A DNA stretch of 64,000 nt from Equus caballus (taxonomy: Eukaryota; Chordata; Mammalia; Perissodactyla; Equidae). The notes below the pieces were generated by a model. The model did no database searches. It had not been told where the DNA came from and saw nothing but the letters and a program-made list of their open reading frames with translations. Positions 26,188 to 45,012 of the stretch are shown in pieces. A program made the position numbers and the translations under genes. The first letter of the stretch is position 1, and every line of letters begins with the position of its first letter. Location of the stretch: the NCBI RefSeq assembly GCF_041296265.1, contig NC_091693.1, positions 24,366,001 through 24,430,000 on the forward strand, in the 5' to 3' direction.

Positions 26188-29010
26188 TCTAAAGGGAAAT
26201 GTTAAAGCATGTTGAAACAATTGAAAATGGGCACACAATACACCAAAACATATGAGGTGCTGAAAAAGAAGTTCTGAGAAGGAAATTTATAGCAATAAAT
26301 TCATATATAGAGAAAATAGGAACATTTCAATTATCCAATGTAACTTTATACTTGAAGGAATTTAATAAGACAAATGAAGTTCAGGGTTCATGGAAGGAAA
26401 TAACAAAAATCAGAGAGGAAGTGAATGAAAAATACCAGAAAATCAAAAAAGTTAAGCGCTGGTTTTGCCAAAAGATAAAGAAAATTGTCAAACCTTTAGG
26501 GAGACTAACTTGGAAAAAAAGAGAGAACATTCAAATAAATAAAACCAGAAACGGAAGAGGAAACATTACAATTGATACTACAGAAGTACATAGGATCATA
26601 ATATGTTACTATAAACCATTATATGTCAACAAATTAGATGACATAAGAAATGGACAATTCCTAGAAACCCACAATCTACCAAGATTGAATCAGGACACAA
26701 AACAATCGATGCGATACACCACCTTAACACAATGAAGAATAAAAATCACATGATTATCTCAACAGATGCAGAGAAAGCATTTGACAAGATACAGCATCCA
26801 TTTATGTTACAAACTGAATAAAATAGGCATAGAAGGAAAGTATCTCAACACAATAGATGCTGTATATGACATACCCACAGCTAGTATCATTCTCATGGGA
26901 TTAAACCTGAAAGCTATCCTTCTAGAAAAAGTAAACAGAGAAGGATGCCTACTTTCACCACTCTTATTCAACATAGTATTGGAAATCCTAGCCAGAGCAA
27001 TCAGGCAAGAAAAATAAATGAAAGTTATACAAATAGGAAACAGAGAAGTGAAGCTGTCACTTTTTGCAGACGACACGATTTTATGTATGGAAAACACCAA
27101 AGAATCCATGAAAAACTTTCAGAAATAATAAATGAATACAGTGAAGCTTCAGGATACAAAGTCAACATACAAGAATCAGTTGTGCTTCTATGCACTAACA
27201 ACGAAGTCGCAGAAAGAGAAATTAAGAATACAATCCTATTTATAAGGACAACAAAAAGAATAAAATACCTAGGAAATAACTTAACCAAAGATGTGAAAGA
27301 AATGTACACTGACAACTATAAAACATTGTTAAAAGAAAGTGAAGACACAAAGAAATGGAAAAATATTCCATGCTCTTCTTTTGGAAGAATTAATATAGTG
27401 AAAATGCACATACTTCCTAAAGCAATCTGCAGATTCAATGCAATACCTATCAAAGACCAAGAAAATCTTTCACAGAAATAGAAGAAAGGATCCTAAAATT
27501 CATATGGAACCACAAAAAGCCCTGAATAGCCAAAGGAATCCTGAGATAAAAGGACAATGCTGGAGGTATCACACTCCTTGATTTCAAAATATATTACAAA
27601 GCTATAGTAATCTAAATTGCGTGGTACAGGCACAAAAACAGCAACACAGATCAAGGGAACAGAATCGAGACCCCAGAAATAAACCCACACATCTGTGGAC
27701 AGCTCATTTTAAAAGGGAGCCAAGAACATACAATGCAGAATGGAAAGTCTCTTCAATAAATGGTGCTGGGAAAACTGAACAGCCACATGCAAAAGAATGA
27801 AAGTAGACAATTATCTTACACCATACATGAAAATTAACTCACAACGGTTTAAAGTCTTGTATGTAAGACCTGAAACCATGAAACCTATAGGAGAAAACAT
27901 CGGCAGCATGCTCTTTGACATCGGTGGTAACAGCATATATTCAAGCACCATGTCTGATGGGGCAAGGGAAACAATAGAAAAACAAATGGGACTACAACAA
28001 ACTAAAAAGCTTCTGCACAGCAAAGGAAACCATCAACGAAAAGAAAAGACAACCAAATGCTTGGGAGAAGATATTTGCAAACCACATATCTGACAAGTGG
28101 TTAATATCCATAATATGCAAATAATTCATACATCTCAAAAACAAAAATCTAAGAAGCCAATTAAAGGATGGGCAAAAGATCTGAACATACATTTCTCCAA
28201 AGAAGATACACTGATGGCCAGCAGGCACATGAAAAGTTGTTCAACATCGTTAACTATCAGGAAAATGCAAATCAAAACTACAATGAGATATTACCTCATT
28301 CCCGTCAGAATGCCTACAATTAACAAGACTGGAAACAAGTGTTGGAGAGGATGTAGATAGTAAACAACTCTCATACACCACCGGTGTGAGCGCACATTGG
28401 TGCAGCCACTACGGAAAACAGTATGGAGATTCCTCAAAAAATTGAGAATAGAACTACCGTATGATCTTGCTATTCCAATGCTGGGTATTAATCCAAAGAA
28501 CACGAAAACATGAATGGATAAAGATACATGCATCCCTATGTTCATCGCAGCATTATTCACAATAACCAAGACTTGGAAGCAACCTAGGTGCCATCAAGGG
28601 ACGAATGGATAAAGAAGATGCAGTGTATGTACACAATGGAATACTACTCTGCCCTCAGAAATGATGAAATCTGGCTACTTGTGACAACATGGATGGACCG
28701 TGGGAGTATTATGCTAAGTGAAATAAGTTAGAGGGAGAATGTCAAATACAGGATGATCTCACACATAAGTAGAAGACAAAAAACAAAAAACAATCACATA
28801 GAGACAGAGATTGGATTGGTGGTTACCAGAGGGGAAGGGAGGAGAGAGGAGGGAGAAAGGGGTCATTAGTCACATGTGTGTCGTGATGGATTGTAATTAG
28901 TCTTTGGGTGGTGACCATGATGTAATCCACACAGAAATCAAAATATGATGATGTACACCTGAAATTTATATAATGTTATAAACCAAATGTAAAACCACAA
29001 TAAAAAATAA
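26188..29010 (+). mobile_element. L1, sense, 5'-truncated, with an internal deletion
   Basis: ORF2-derived sequence: KEITKIREEVNEKYQKIKK and FCQKIKKIVKPLGRLTWKK before the RT domain; the RT motif LFADDTILCMENTK at about 27058; then [11 protein letters not shown] and the C-terminal block ([18 protein letters not shown]); the 3' UTR ends near 29010 with 'ATAATGTTATAAACCAA'. Compared with the second copy, about 397 bases are missing at 26693/26696. The upstream end truncates the LILR D3 exon. Confidence 0.9.
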
Positions 29011-29014
29011 ATTA

Positions 29015-29697
29015 ATTGAAAATAGAAGTACTGCATGATCCAGAAATCCTACTTCTGGGTGTATTTCCTGTTTAATGAAATCATGATCTCAGAGAGATAT
29101 CTGCCCTCCTAAGTTCATTGCAGCATTATTCACAATAGCCAATATATGAAATAACCTAAATGCCCATCTATGGTTGAATGGATAAAGAAGATGTGGTATA
29201 TACGTACAATGGAATGCTATTCATCCTTCGAAAAGAAAGAAATTCTGCCATACGTGACAACGTGAATCAACCTGGAGGACATTATGCCAAGTGCAATAAG
29301 CAAGACAAAGACAAATAAAACATACTTTCACTTACAGTGTAGTCTAAACAGTCAAACCTATAGAAACAGTAGACTGGTGGTTGCCAGGGGCTGGGAAAAA
29401 GGGGGGATAAGGAGAGATGCAAGAGTCACTTTTGCAGATGAATGAGTTCTGGGGATCTAAAGTACAGCCATGTGACTACGGTTAGCAAGACTCTATTTTG
29501 TCATTGAAATGTGCTTAAAGGGTAGATCTTAATTGTTGTCACCACACATGCAAAATAATGGTAGCTCCATAAGATGATGGATTGGTAATTAGCTTGATTA
29601 TTTCACAATGTATACTTATATCAAAACACCACATTGTACATCCTAAAAATAAGTGATTTTTATTTGTCAATTATACCTTAATAAAGTTGAAAAAATT
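29015..29697 (+). mobile_element. Older L1 3' end, sense
   Basis: It contains 'GAAGATGTGGTATATACGTA', 'GGAATGCTATTCATCC', 'GGTTGCCAGGGGCTGGGAAA' and a 3' end 'TTTGTCAATTATACCTTAAT'. It is more diverged than the preceding L1 and lies head to tail with it. Confidence 0.8.
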
Positions 29698-29855
29698 GTT
29701 TCATGTAATTACACCAAGGATATTGGAAGTTCTTCCACTTCTAATTTTAAGTGGTTATTTTCATTATTAATATACATTTTTACAATGTTATTTCTGAGCA
29801 ATTACTTATTACCATCTTCCCTAACAGAAGATAAGTTTCTAACTAACTGCACTTT

Positions 29856-30070
29856 TTATATTTTGTTCCTTTTTCTCCCCAAAGTACCATGGTACATAGT
29901 TGTATATTCTTCGTTGTGGGTCCTTCTAGTTGTGGTACGTGGGACGCTGCCACAGAGAGGTTTGATGAGCAGTGCCATGTCCGCGCCCAGGATTCGAACC
30001 AAGGAAACACTGGGCCACCTGCAGCGAAGCATGCGAACTTAACCACTCAGCCATGGGGTCAACCCCAGTT
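29856..30070 (-). mobile_element. ERE-type SINE, antisense, with target-site duplication
   Basis: It contains 'CATGGTACATAGTTGTATAT', 'GCCATGTCCGCGCCCAGGAT' and ends GGGGTCAACCCC. Identical 13-base flanks CTAACTGCACTTT lie at 29843-29855 and 30071-30083, so the insertion is comparatively recent. Confidence 0.92.
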
Positions 30071-30109
30071 CTAACTGCACTTTACCTGAACTCTGAGTAC
30101 TCATAGATA

Positions 30110-30225
30110 TAAATATATGTGTGTATGTTGTATGTGCACATCTATGTGTGTACGTGCAAGTGTGTGTGGGCACGTGTGTGTGGGCACATGTGTGTGCATT
30201 ATGTGCGTGTGTTTATATAATTTTT
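30110..30225. repeat. TG-rich degenerate microsatellite
   Basis: Alternating TGTGTG, GTGCAC and TGGGCACG units form a purine-pyrimidine tract of about 115 bases. It gives rise to a spurious cysteine/valine-rich open frame on the + strand. Confidence 0.85.
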
Positions 30226-30239
30226 CTTTCTTTGTCATT

Positions 30240-32690
30240 TTTGCCCTCACTGTTGCATCTCTCTTTCTCCATTTTGGGTTCTTTGTTCTCCTAACTGAAT
30301 CACATTGCTTAGGATTCCTTTCACTGAGTGGGAAAATAGTAAAATATCTAAGTACTTGAAGATCTGGAAATGCCTTCTTTCGCTCTTGTTCTCTTTTTCA
30401 AGTTAGTTGGAAACACTGTCTTATTTCAAATAAAGTGTAGGATTCAACTACCAGGAGAGGAAACTCCATCTGATGGCCAAGGACCCATCCCCCCCAAACT
30501 CTGCTTATCTCTCAGGAAAACGTGGCCCCACGTGGTGGGTTAAACCTGTGAGATTCAGGTTAGAGCCTCCTCCTGTTTAGGGACTTGCCCCTGCTCACCC
30601 TTTCTCCTTTGTCCCTTAAAAATAATTTGGCTCCATATACAATTCTTCACAGACTCCTAATTCCTGGAAAGTATTTCTCCAATCTCTTCTGGTGTCTCTT
30701 TTTCTAGGGGGAAGTCTGGTCCCAAGAGCTTGTCATTCCATGGATGGTTATTTGCGTTTTCTCTAGGACATAATTTTAGGACTTTTTATACAGCCTCAGG
30801 CAAGTTCACTTCAATTTTTTTGAGGTGAAATTCACATAAAATAAAATTGACTATTTAAAAGTGTACAATTCAGTGTAAGATATGTGTTTTTAATTTACCC
30901 TTCAATTTCTTCATCTACCATGCAGGGCCAAAACAAAGACGTCATTTTTAATTGTATGCCTCATGGCACAGAGTCTTTCCTCGTTTCTGTAAAAAGTTAA
31001 CTCCTCATCTCATGAGCTCTTGATAGACGTCACTCTCCCTTCAGTCCTCTGACACTTACAATAGATATGACATTGGCCCTCCTCATTCTACTACCCAGGA
31101 ATCTTAAATTCCTTTTGTGGTCTGTCTGTGCTGCATTCTGGAAAATTTCCTCATTTTTGTATTGTGGTTTTATAATTGGCCTTCAGGTCTCTTGCCTTGA
31201 GGGATGAAATTTTTTGCTGTCTTCATTCTACTGGAGTTTTCATATCTAAAATTTCTAACTCATTAAACTAGTTGCCTATTCTATAAAAATATTCCATATC
31301 TTTGCATCAAAAAATCCATTTCTCTCTTTATTTTTCAGATATTTAAACTCACTTAAAATTACTCTCATATTTTCCTATTGAGTCTATTCCTTGCAGGCTG
31401 TAATCACCATTAATCAGTAGCTCATTGGCCATAGCATGCTCATCATGATTGGGATGACCCTCAACTCTCCATTCTTGTTGGACGGCTCTGCTCCCACACA
31501 CCTGATCTTCCAGAGAAGGTTTTCCCAGGGCTGTTCAAGCTGACAATGGGGGACTGTTGCAGCTGTTCCTGCTTCAAGGTGTCCACTCTCTCAAAATTAG
31601 AACCTACTAAGGCTTGTGAACTCCCGGATGGTCCAATGGGCACCTCACACTCACATGTGGGGCGGACACCCATGGCTGACGACGCTGGATTCAATCTGTT
31701 TCAGCCCACACAGAGGAAGTTACCTGGTGCTGACCGTGGGCTTGGGGCAGTGGGGACATATTCCGGCTCCTGCCCAGAAACACAGGGGAGGGGAGCCACA
31801 GCTTCCAGCCTTCACCTGGAGCCCTGATCCCTCCCTTCCTGTGAGGACCTGGAGGTCCTCTCTCCCTAGGACCCCTTGATGGCCCCAGGCACTGGTGGCC
31901 ACTCACCTTTGTTCTCTATTCTTTGCTGTGGTTCCCTCTCCATCTTGGGAACTTTATCTTTTTTGAAGTTGTATGTGGTTACATGTTTCAGAAATATTTT
32001 AAGTTAGATTTATCACTCTTAGGAGTAGACAGGAGCGCTTGGGTGGGCACGGCAATCATTCACTTGACTATAGGGTCCTACCCCACAAATCCTTCATGGC
32101 CCAACTCACTCATGTCTTAACCTGGCCTGGGAGTTGTTTTATCCCTCCCATGAACCCAGCACCATTGACTCCACAACCAATTTGATAAGTGGGTTTCGTG
32201 ACAACATAATGCCAATGAGGAAACCAAGGCTCAGAGATTGGACATTAATGTCAAGGTCACATGGCCAGTGCATGTTGCAGGATTATTTCAATAAAAATCA
32301 CCTTTGTCCCCAAAATCATAGCGCTAACCCACTCATTGACCAATGAAGCTAAAGACAGGACCCAAGGACGAGGAGGTGATTTTGCTTAAGGGAACAAGGG
32401 GTTTGAGGAGGCAAGAATGACTCAGAGGTTTGTTTGCAGCAAGATGGGTGTGGACATTGTCGGAAGAAACAAAAGAAGTCGATGAATTGAGCTGTGATAG
32501 AAAGAAAGCCCACACTCTGGGGCCAGGAAAGGAGTGATGTTTCCTCCCCTTATTTCCCTGTATGTTTCCTTTGTGCTCATTTTCCCAATGACCTCGACCT
32601 GAACTGTACAGTTAGATGTTGAGCGTGTGTCTCTGCTGATCTGAGCTCTGCAGTGCAGCAGGAAACTGCATCTTCCCTGAAGCATCTCCA
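30240..32690. other. Spacer upstream of the LILRB-like gene with old repeat scraps
   Basis: 30820-30890 has an antisense L1 3' phrase ('GTGTACAATTCAGTG'). 32195-32280 is an antisense MIR core ('GAGGAAACCAAGGCTCAGAG'). 31460-31900 is GC-richer, with overlapping open frames on both strands but no recognisable domain. No gene is recognised. Confidence 0.5.
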
Positions 32691-32982
32691 GGGCCTGGAT
32701 GACCACTGTCTATGGTGAGGACCCCACAGGAATGTGCTGATGGACAAGCTGAGGATGAAGAAGACTCCATGGGGCAGGAACAACAAGGAATGACGTGCCC
32801 TAGGTCACCCTTACCTGGAAGGGGCATCTCAGGAATACACTGGATCTGTTTGCTGCAAAGTCCTGTCCTTTTGGGAGATGAATGCAGATCAGGCAGAAAA
32901 TGGCGGTGAGGGGAGATGCTATTTCTATTTGAAATGTCTCCAGAAAGCCTGGTAAAAACTCAGCCCCAGCATTTGGGAGGGG

Positions 32983-32996
32983 TATTTCCTCTTCTC
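32983..32996 (-). promoter_or_regulatory. Possible PU.1-type site upstream of the LILRB-like start
   Basis: Read on the minus strand it is GAGAAGAGGAAATA, an ETS/PU.1-like core GAGGAA with A-rich flank, about 100 bases before the ATG. Myeloid PU.1 control is known for human LILR promoters. The same bases also look like the pyrimidine tract before an intron end, so the regulatory role is uncertain. Confidence 0.25.
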
Positions 32997-33049
32997 CTAG
33001 GGCTGCTGACATGACAACCCTGTGACTGTCCTTTCTTCCGGGTACCCAG

Positions 33050-39089
<6,040 letters not shown>

Positions 39090-39339
39090 CCCAGGAAGGA
39101 CCTGGACCCCACCCTCCAGGGAGGGAGACTGCAGGGACCCCAGAAGGCACAGGAGCTGCCCGCAGTGAACACCTCCTAAGGACCCCCATCCTGCCTGGAC
39201 TCCTAACCTGGACCACCAGGAGCTCCTGGGACTCTTTGTGAGTCACCTGATTCTGCAATCAAAGATGACTGATATTCCCACATTTTGGACATAAAGCAAC
39301 AGACTTTTCTGTAATCCATGAGTGAAATGAGAAATCCAA

Positions 39340-41065
39340 AACCAAAGTAAGAGAATGTTTTAAAAAATATTATAATGTAAATATTACATATCAAACCTAT
39401 GAAGGAGGAAAATTAAGAAAGATCGATGTTTATAGTAGAACAGAAAAGCCTAAAAATCATTGTTCTAAGGTATTATACCAAAATTTAGAAAAAGAACACC
39501 AGATGAATCTAAATGAATGTAGAAGGAGAGAAATGATAAGACGACTAGCTTCTAATGAGGACAAACAAAAAATAGAGGAAAAATAATAAAGCCAAAAAGT
39601 TCCATCTTGAAAACATTAGTCAAACTTATAAAACCTAGTCCAAATGACCAAGAAAAAAGGTAGAAGGCATACATTTCTAATATAAGGAATGAAATTTCAG
39701 ACAGCCCTACAAATCCAATAGACTTTTAAAAAGATAGTAACAGAACATTAAAAGCAATTTGATGCCATTACATCGGAAAATGTAGATAAAATGGACATCT
39801 TCAAATGTACAGTTTACTAAATGGACATGAGAATAAATAAAACATATGTATCAACTTAGATATGCATTAAATTCACTGACTCCGTAATTAAAAATTGTCA
39901 CACAATTGAACTATATGGAATCTAAAAAGGTCAGAGAGACATAGAGCACAAAATGGTGGTTACCACGGGTTGGGGGTTAGGGGAAATGGGGAGATACTGG
40001 TCAAAGGGCACAAACTTCCGATTGTAAGATTAACGAGTCCTGGGGATCGAATGCACAGCATGGTGGTTATAGGTAATCAGACTGTATCATATGTTTGAAT
40101 GTTGTTAAGACTGTAGATCTTCAATGTTCTCACTAACAAAAAAGAACTGGCTGCTATGTGAGCAGGTGCAGGTGCTAGCTAATGCTGTGGTGGTAATCAT
40201 TCTCAATGTATTAGTGTAGCAGTTCAGAAGGCTTTATCGGAGCTTTCTTCCAAACATTTATCCACCTATGACAAAAATGCACACACCCCCGAAACTTACA
40301 CAAAATTTTCCTGAGAATATAGAAAGAAGAAATATACCCCAAATCAAGTAGGAAAATACTGACACCAAAACTTGACAGGGAAATTACAAAATGGGAAGAT
40401 CTTTCTCATGAATTTAGATGCAAATCAATAAACAAAATATTCGTAAGTAAGATTCAGTGACACATAAAAAAGTTATTACATTATGACCGCACTGAGGTTT
40501 TGTGGTATTTTTTCTGAAAGGATAGAGCAGCTTAAAATTTAAAAAATCCTTCAATATAATGCAACACACTAGCAGAATAAGTAAAAAAAAAAACAATCAT
40601 TTGACAGATACAGACAAAGCTTCTGATAAAATACACCAGCAGTTCACAATCAAAATAAAAAATCATCAGAAATAAGAGAATTTCCTTTAAGTTACAAAGG
40701 CATTCTTAAAATGTAGCGCTAGACATCACTTTTAATGCTGAGGACTTAAACTTGTGGAAAAAGTACAGTAACAGAATATTAAAAACAGTTTCATGCCAGT
40801 CTTTCCCCTGTGAATAGAAATGATCCAAGTATGTTCCCCACGACCACTTCCATTCAGCATGACACTAGAGCTACCCACCAATTAAATAAAATTAATCAAA
40901 GTTATATACACTGAACTGGGTAAGAATAATATTATACTGCTCAGAGATTACACAGTTGTGTGCACAGAAAATCAAATCAAAAATAGCATAAAGATGTATT
41001 ACTCAAATTTAAAAGAAATTTTCCTATATCACTGGATTCAAGGCCAATATATAGAAGTCAATAGC
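39340..41065 (+). mobile_element. Old L1 fragments, sense
   Basis: 39900-40330 is L1 3' UTR ('ATGGAATCTAAAAAGG', 'AAATGGTGGTTACCACGGGT', 'CAGCATGGTGGTTATAGGTA'). 40530-41065 resembles degraded ORF2 of the RT region (ILTDTDKASDKIHQQ-like). Many changes point to an old insertion. No gene is recognised here. Confidence 0.7.
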
Positions 41066-41084
41066 ATTTCAGATTTCCAGTTCT

Positions 41085-41265
41085 GGATCGAGATGAAGTA
41101 GATGCATGTCTTCCTTTTCCTTGTCTTCAAATCAGTGAGCCAGATTTTACACTTCTGACCTCTAGAACCGTAAGGTAATAAATCATTTTTGTTTTAAACC
41201 ACTAAGATTGTGGTAATTTGTGACAGCAGCAATTGGACACTAACATAGCCACTTGAGTTTTCTTT
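41085..41265 (+). mobile_element. LTR scrap, MaLR (MLT1-like)
   Basis: 'AAACCACTAAGATTGTGGTA', 'ATTTGTGACAGCAGC' and a TAATAAATC phrase resemble the 3' end of an MLT1-type MaLR LTR. It is a short ancient fossil fragment without internal region, probably older than the placental radiation. The family call is tentative. Confidence 0.4.
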
Positions 41266-41284
41266 TGATTAGTGTTGGTATAGT

Positions 41285-41650
41285 ACATTTATAATCTTTC
41301 TACTTCCTTAATATGGCAAAATATATACAACATGAAATTTACAATATGAATGATTATTAAGGTGTACAATTCAGGGGCATTAAACAAGTTCCCATGTTGG
41401 GCAAACATCGCCACTATCCCTCTCCAGAGCATTTCCGTTATGCCAAACTGAAGTTCTGCTCCCATTAAACTAGAACTCCCCATGTCCCCTGACCACCAGC
41501 CCCTGGTGACCTCTCTTCTACTTACGTCCTGTCTCTAGGGATTTGGTTATTCAAGGCAATTCATAAACATGGAATCACACAACATGAGACCTTTTCTGTC
41601 TGGCTAATTTCACTTCGCATGATTTTCCAAGGGTCACCCACATTGTTTGT
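41285..41650 (-). mobile_element. Old L1 3' end, antisense
   Basis: It contains 'AAGGTGTACAATTCAGGGGC', 'AACATGGAATCACACAACAT' and 'CTGGCTAATTTCACTTCGCA', typical of antisense L1M 3' ends. Confidence 0.65.
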
Positions 41651-41740
41651 TCTTTTACTTTTAACCTATTTACTATATTACATTAGACGTGAACTTTTTC
41701 TGGACTGCATATGGTTGTGTCTTGTTTGTACTTGTTTTCC

Positions 41741-41971
41741 TTTTTCTTTTTTTTTAAAGATATTATTTTTTTCCTTTTTCTCCCCAAAGCCCCCCGGTAC
41801 ATAGTTGTATATTCTTTGTTGTGGGTCCTTCTAGTTGTGGCATGTGGGACTCTGCCTCAGCGTGGTTTGATGAGCAGTGCCATGTCCGCACCCAGGATTC
41901 GAACCAACGAAACACTGGGCCGCCTGCAGCGGAGTGAGCAAACTTAACCACTCAGCCACGGGGCCAGCCCC
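41741..41971 (-). mobile_element. ERE-type SINE, antisense
   Basis: It contains 'CGGTACATAGTTGTATATTC', 'GCCATGTCCGCACCCAGGAT' and ends ACGGGGCCAGCCCC. The flanks TGTACTTGTTTTCC (41727) and TGTAGTTGTTTTTC (41972) are a slightly decayed target-site duplication. Confidence 0.9.
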
Positions 41972-42573
41972 TGTAGTTGTTTTTCTTAAAACAATCTTAC
42001 AATCTCTGTCTTTTAATGCTCTGTTTAGGTCATTTGTATGTGATGTAATTACTAACAGATTGTTAAGTTTACTGTTTCTCTTTATTTTTTTCTGTTTGTC
42101 CACTCTATTGTTTGTTCTTCTATTTTTCCCTTTCACCCCTTTCTTCACTTCAAAAAATATTTTTAGTATTTCATTTTAATTTCTCTTTTGGTTTTTTAAA
42201 TATACCTCTTTGAATATGGTCCATATGGCAGTGGAGATCTCACCGCATACATACCTAAGTTTACACAGTCAAGTTAGAGTTAGTATCATACTCTCCAAGT
42301 GAAATGTAGAAAACTTGTAAATATATAAGTCCCTTTATCTTCACCCCTTTATTTTGTGGTTGATATATGTATTAGATCTACATACACTTCCAAGGTTCTT
42401 TTGAGGACCATGGGACCAGGTACAAGGTGAGGGTTCTCCCTCAGACATCCTGCTTCAGGGAACACTGAGGGTCTGGACTGATGGTGACCAGTCTCAGATG
42501 GACCTTGACTTATAACTGAGGAAACCGAGGGAAGAAGGGCTCCCCTGCCACTTCAGGTCTGATTCATTTCCAG

Positions 42574-43780
42574 GAGCACCCCCAAACCCTCTATCTGGGC
42601 TGACCTAGGGTCCATGGTCACCACAGGGAGCCCTGTGACAATCTGATATTAGGGGTTTCTGCAGGAAGATGTCTACCATCTGTGTAAAGGGAGTCTTTCT
42701 ACACTGGGATGAGGGGGCGCACATGACTCAAGTGGTAAGGCCAATTTCTCCATCAAATCCAAGAGCTCACACTGTGCACATCACAGCTGGAACAACTGGT
42801 CAGAGCACAGTGATCCGCTGTCCCTGGTGGTTACAGGAAACGGAGAGGATCCTGGTCCCTTCCCACTAGGGACACCTCCTCACGTGCAGAAGGAAGCAGA
42901 GTGTGGCATCAGGGGAACCTCAGCCCTCACAGAACACACCTGGGCTATGTAAGCTGGTGGTCTCCCCATTAACACAGTTCCCTCCTTCTCCCACAGGAGT
43001 AAATGGCATATCTCATTTTGTTGTTTCTATCAATAATCCTATCTCAACCACAAACTCAAGGAATAATTCGGGGTTATTTTGATTACAGTAATCGTTGCTC
43101 CTAGAAAGATTGCCTGGGGTGTTGTAGATATTTTATTCTGTGTTTGTAAAAATGAAAGATGATAGATAGAAGAAAGGAGTGTGACATGAAGATATATAAT
43201 CCTTAGTCAGAGACAGAAAGGAGCAGTCTGAAGTAGTGGAACTGAAAGCTAAACACAGCCTTTGTCTCCTTCATGTTCCTGATTCTCAGGACAAAATGAA
43301 GCCCCCAGACATTCATCTTTGCCTCCTAATTAGTCAAGAAGAAGAGACACTGGAGATGCTCACCGCAAGGATTGAGATTGGCATTAGCTGGTTTTTGAGA
43401 CTCATTGGAGATCAGAGAAGAGATTATCTAAGTCTCCTCACCCACACTCTCTATTTTCTGCTCTCGGGAGAAGCTGATATCCTCAGACCCTCACAAAACA
43501 AGTCGGACTCTGAGAAGGACAACTAAGGAGAAATTATGAGTATAGAGTTGGGTAGGGAGGGTCAAATCCTGTCAACAGAAGGCTGGTGCCCAGAATGGAC
43601 ATGCAGGGATCCTGGGGTGATGTCAGTCTGCCCTGGTGACTACGATCTCTTTGTCCTCAATCTCTAGCTCAAAAACTCAAGATGACACAGAAGAGAATCT
43701 CATCTGGATGGGCATGTCTGCCTTGATCATGGTGGTTCTCGGGGTGCTGCTGCTTCAACTCCACACAGTCAGAGAATGAC
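42574..43780 (+). pseudogene. LILRA-like pseudogene 4: D1, D2 scrap, TM/last exon
   Basis: LILRA proteins are activating receptors that pair with FcR-gamma through a membrane arginine. D1 (42574-42836, 263 instead of 285 bases) keeps parts of the pattern (LSGLT, YHLCKGSL, SEHSDPL-like) but is frameshifted. A D2 scrap starts at 42997 after CCCACAG and dissolves within about 25 bases. The last exon (43668-43779) reads DDTEENLIWMGMSALIMVVL, then GVLLLQLHTVRE and a stop, matching human LILRA NLIRMGVAGLVLVVLGILL. The membrane Arg is Trp here (TGG at 43705-43707). D3 and D4 are absent. Confidence 0.78.
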
Positions 43781-44590
43781 CCAAAATTTCAGCCATGAGA
43801 TGAACCCAAGACAGATCAAACCTACTGTTTAATGAGTTGGATCTTTGGAAGTAAATCTGTTGATACCAAAAGGTTCTGACACAAAGTCTGGGGCATAAAA
43901 TAGGGGAAATGTCTGCTGAGAATATTGAGAATATAAACAAGATTCAAGTGCAGGAAAATGTCTGGGTTGATCCTGTAGGGACTTTTCTGTAATTAAACTT
44001 TGGTTATTTCCCCGCATACCGCTATTGATTGCTGTTGCCTGGACTGGTTCTTTTCTCACCCCTATGACATAAGGCGATAACCACATGGCAGGTTTGGGTC
44101 CACACCTATACTCACCTCATGCTCTGATCCATTTTCCTCCATTTTTATTCATCACATGACCTGACGTGTGCATCTCCTCAAGTCTGAAGAAAGAATCTAT
44201 TTAAATATCTGAATAAATGGGTGAAAATGGGATCCAGATTGGAACGTGTAAATTCAAACTCATTCCCGAAAACCCTCTCTGGAGTCATCAAGCACTTGGC
44301 TCTTCATCAGATGATACCATGTATTGTTCCTCCAGGAATACCATCAATTTGAACACACTATTCTTTAAAGTGAAAGTCAGGTGGTGTGCTGGTTAACCAT
44401 CTGTGTAAAAATTATTTTTTAAAAAGCCCTGATTTGTGAAATTGCCTATATCTTTGGTATAAATACTCACTTGTTAGCCAACTTCAAGGTGCAGTGAGAA
44501 TGCACTGAATGCAGAGTTAGGAAGTAACAAGTAGAAGCATCATTTGAAAGTCAGTCAATCCAGCTGCTGCACAGCTCACTGATGACCCCA
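43230..44590 (+). repeat. LILRA 3'-end unit A (paralogous to 47870-49490)
   Basis: Intron, TM/last exon and 3' flank recur as unit B. Shared phrases: 'GACTCATTGGAGATCAGAG' / 'GACTTATTGGAGATCAGAG', 'TGTCAACAGA', 'GCCAGAG/GTCAGAG', 'TATAAATACTC', 'CAGTCAATCCAGCTGC' / 'GAGTCAATCCAGCTGC' and 'CACTGATGACCCCA'. The 43236-43526 open frame belongs to this intron and has no recognisable domain. Confidence 0.75.
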
Positions 44591-44659
44591 ATGAACACGT
44601 ATGTAGCTCTAAGGACCCTCCCTCCAAGCTCCACGACCCTTGTCTCTGTCTTACCCCCA

Positions 44660-44850
44660 ATGTCTGTAATTTCAAGGCAGGCTGCTGTGTGCAGGGGGTA
44701 ACTGGTCTCTGGTGTCAGGGTGACCTGGGTTCTATTCCCAGGGGTAAACCTAATGTAGGCTTGACCTTGAAGAAAAGACACAGTATCCCTGTGCCTTGGT
44801 GTTCTCGTCAACAGTGAGATGACATTTGGGAAGTGGAGAGGATTCCAACA
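44660..44850 (+). repeat. MIR SINE remnant, sense
   Basis: It contains 'GTGACCTGGGTTCTATTCCC' and 'CCCTGTGCCTTGGTGTTCTC', matching the MIR core order on the + strand. Confidence 0.6.
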
Positions 44851-45012
44851 GGGGAAAAGCCCAGTGGTAGTTCCTCTCCACACTGGGTGCTCCTCCTCAT
44901 AGGCCGGAGGGAATGGAGTATGGAGTTAGAGGACCTCAGCACTCACAGTACACACCTGGGGTGTGTGGGCTGACAGTCCTTCCTCTAACACAGCTCCTTC
45001 TTTCTCCCTCAG

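Noticed and set aside
26945-27481. 178-codon open frame that could be called a gene
   Set aside because: It is a frame across L1 ORF2 sequence near the reverse-transcriptase FADD motif.
30117-30359. Cysteine/valine-rich open frame
   Set aside because: It is the translation of a TG-rich microsatellite.
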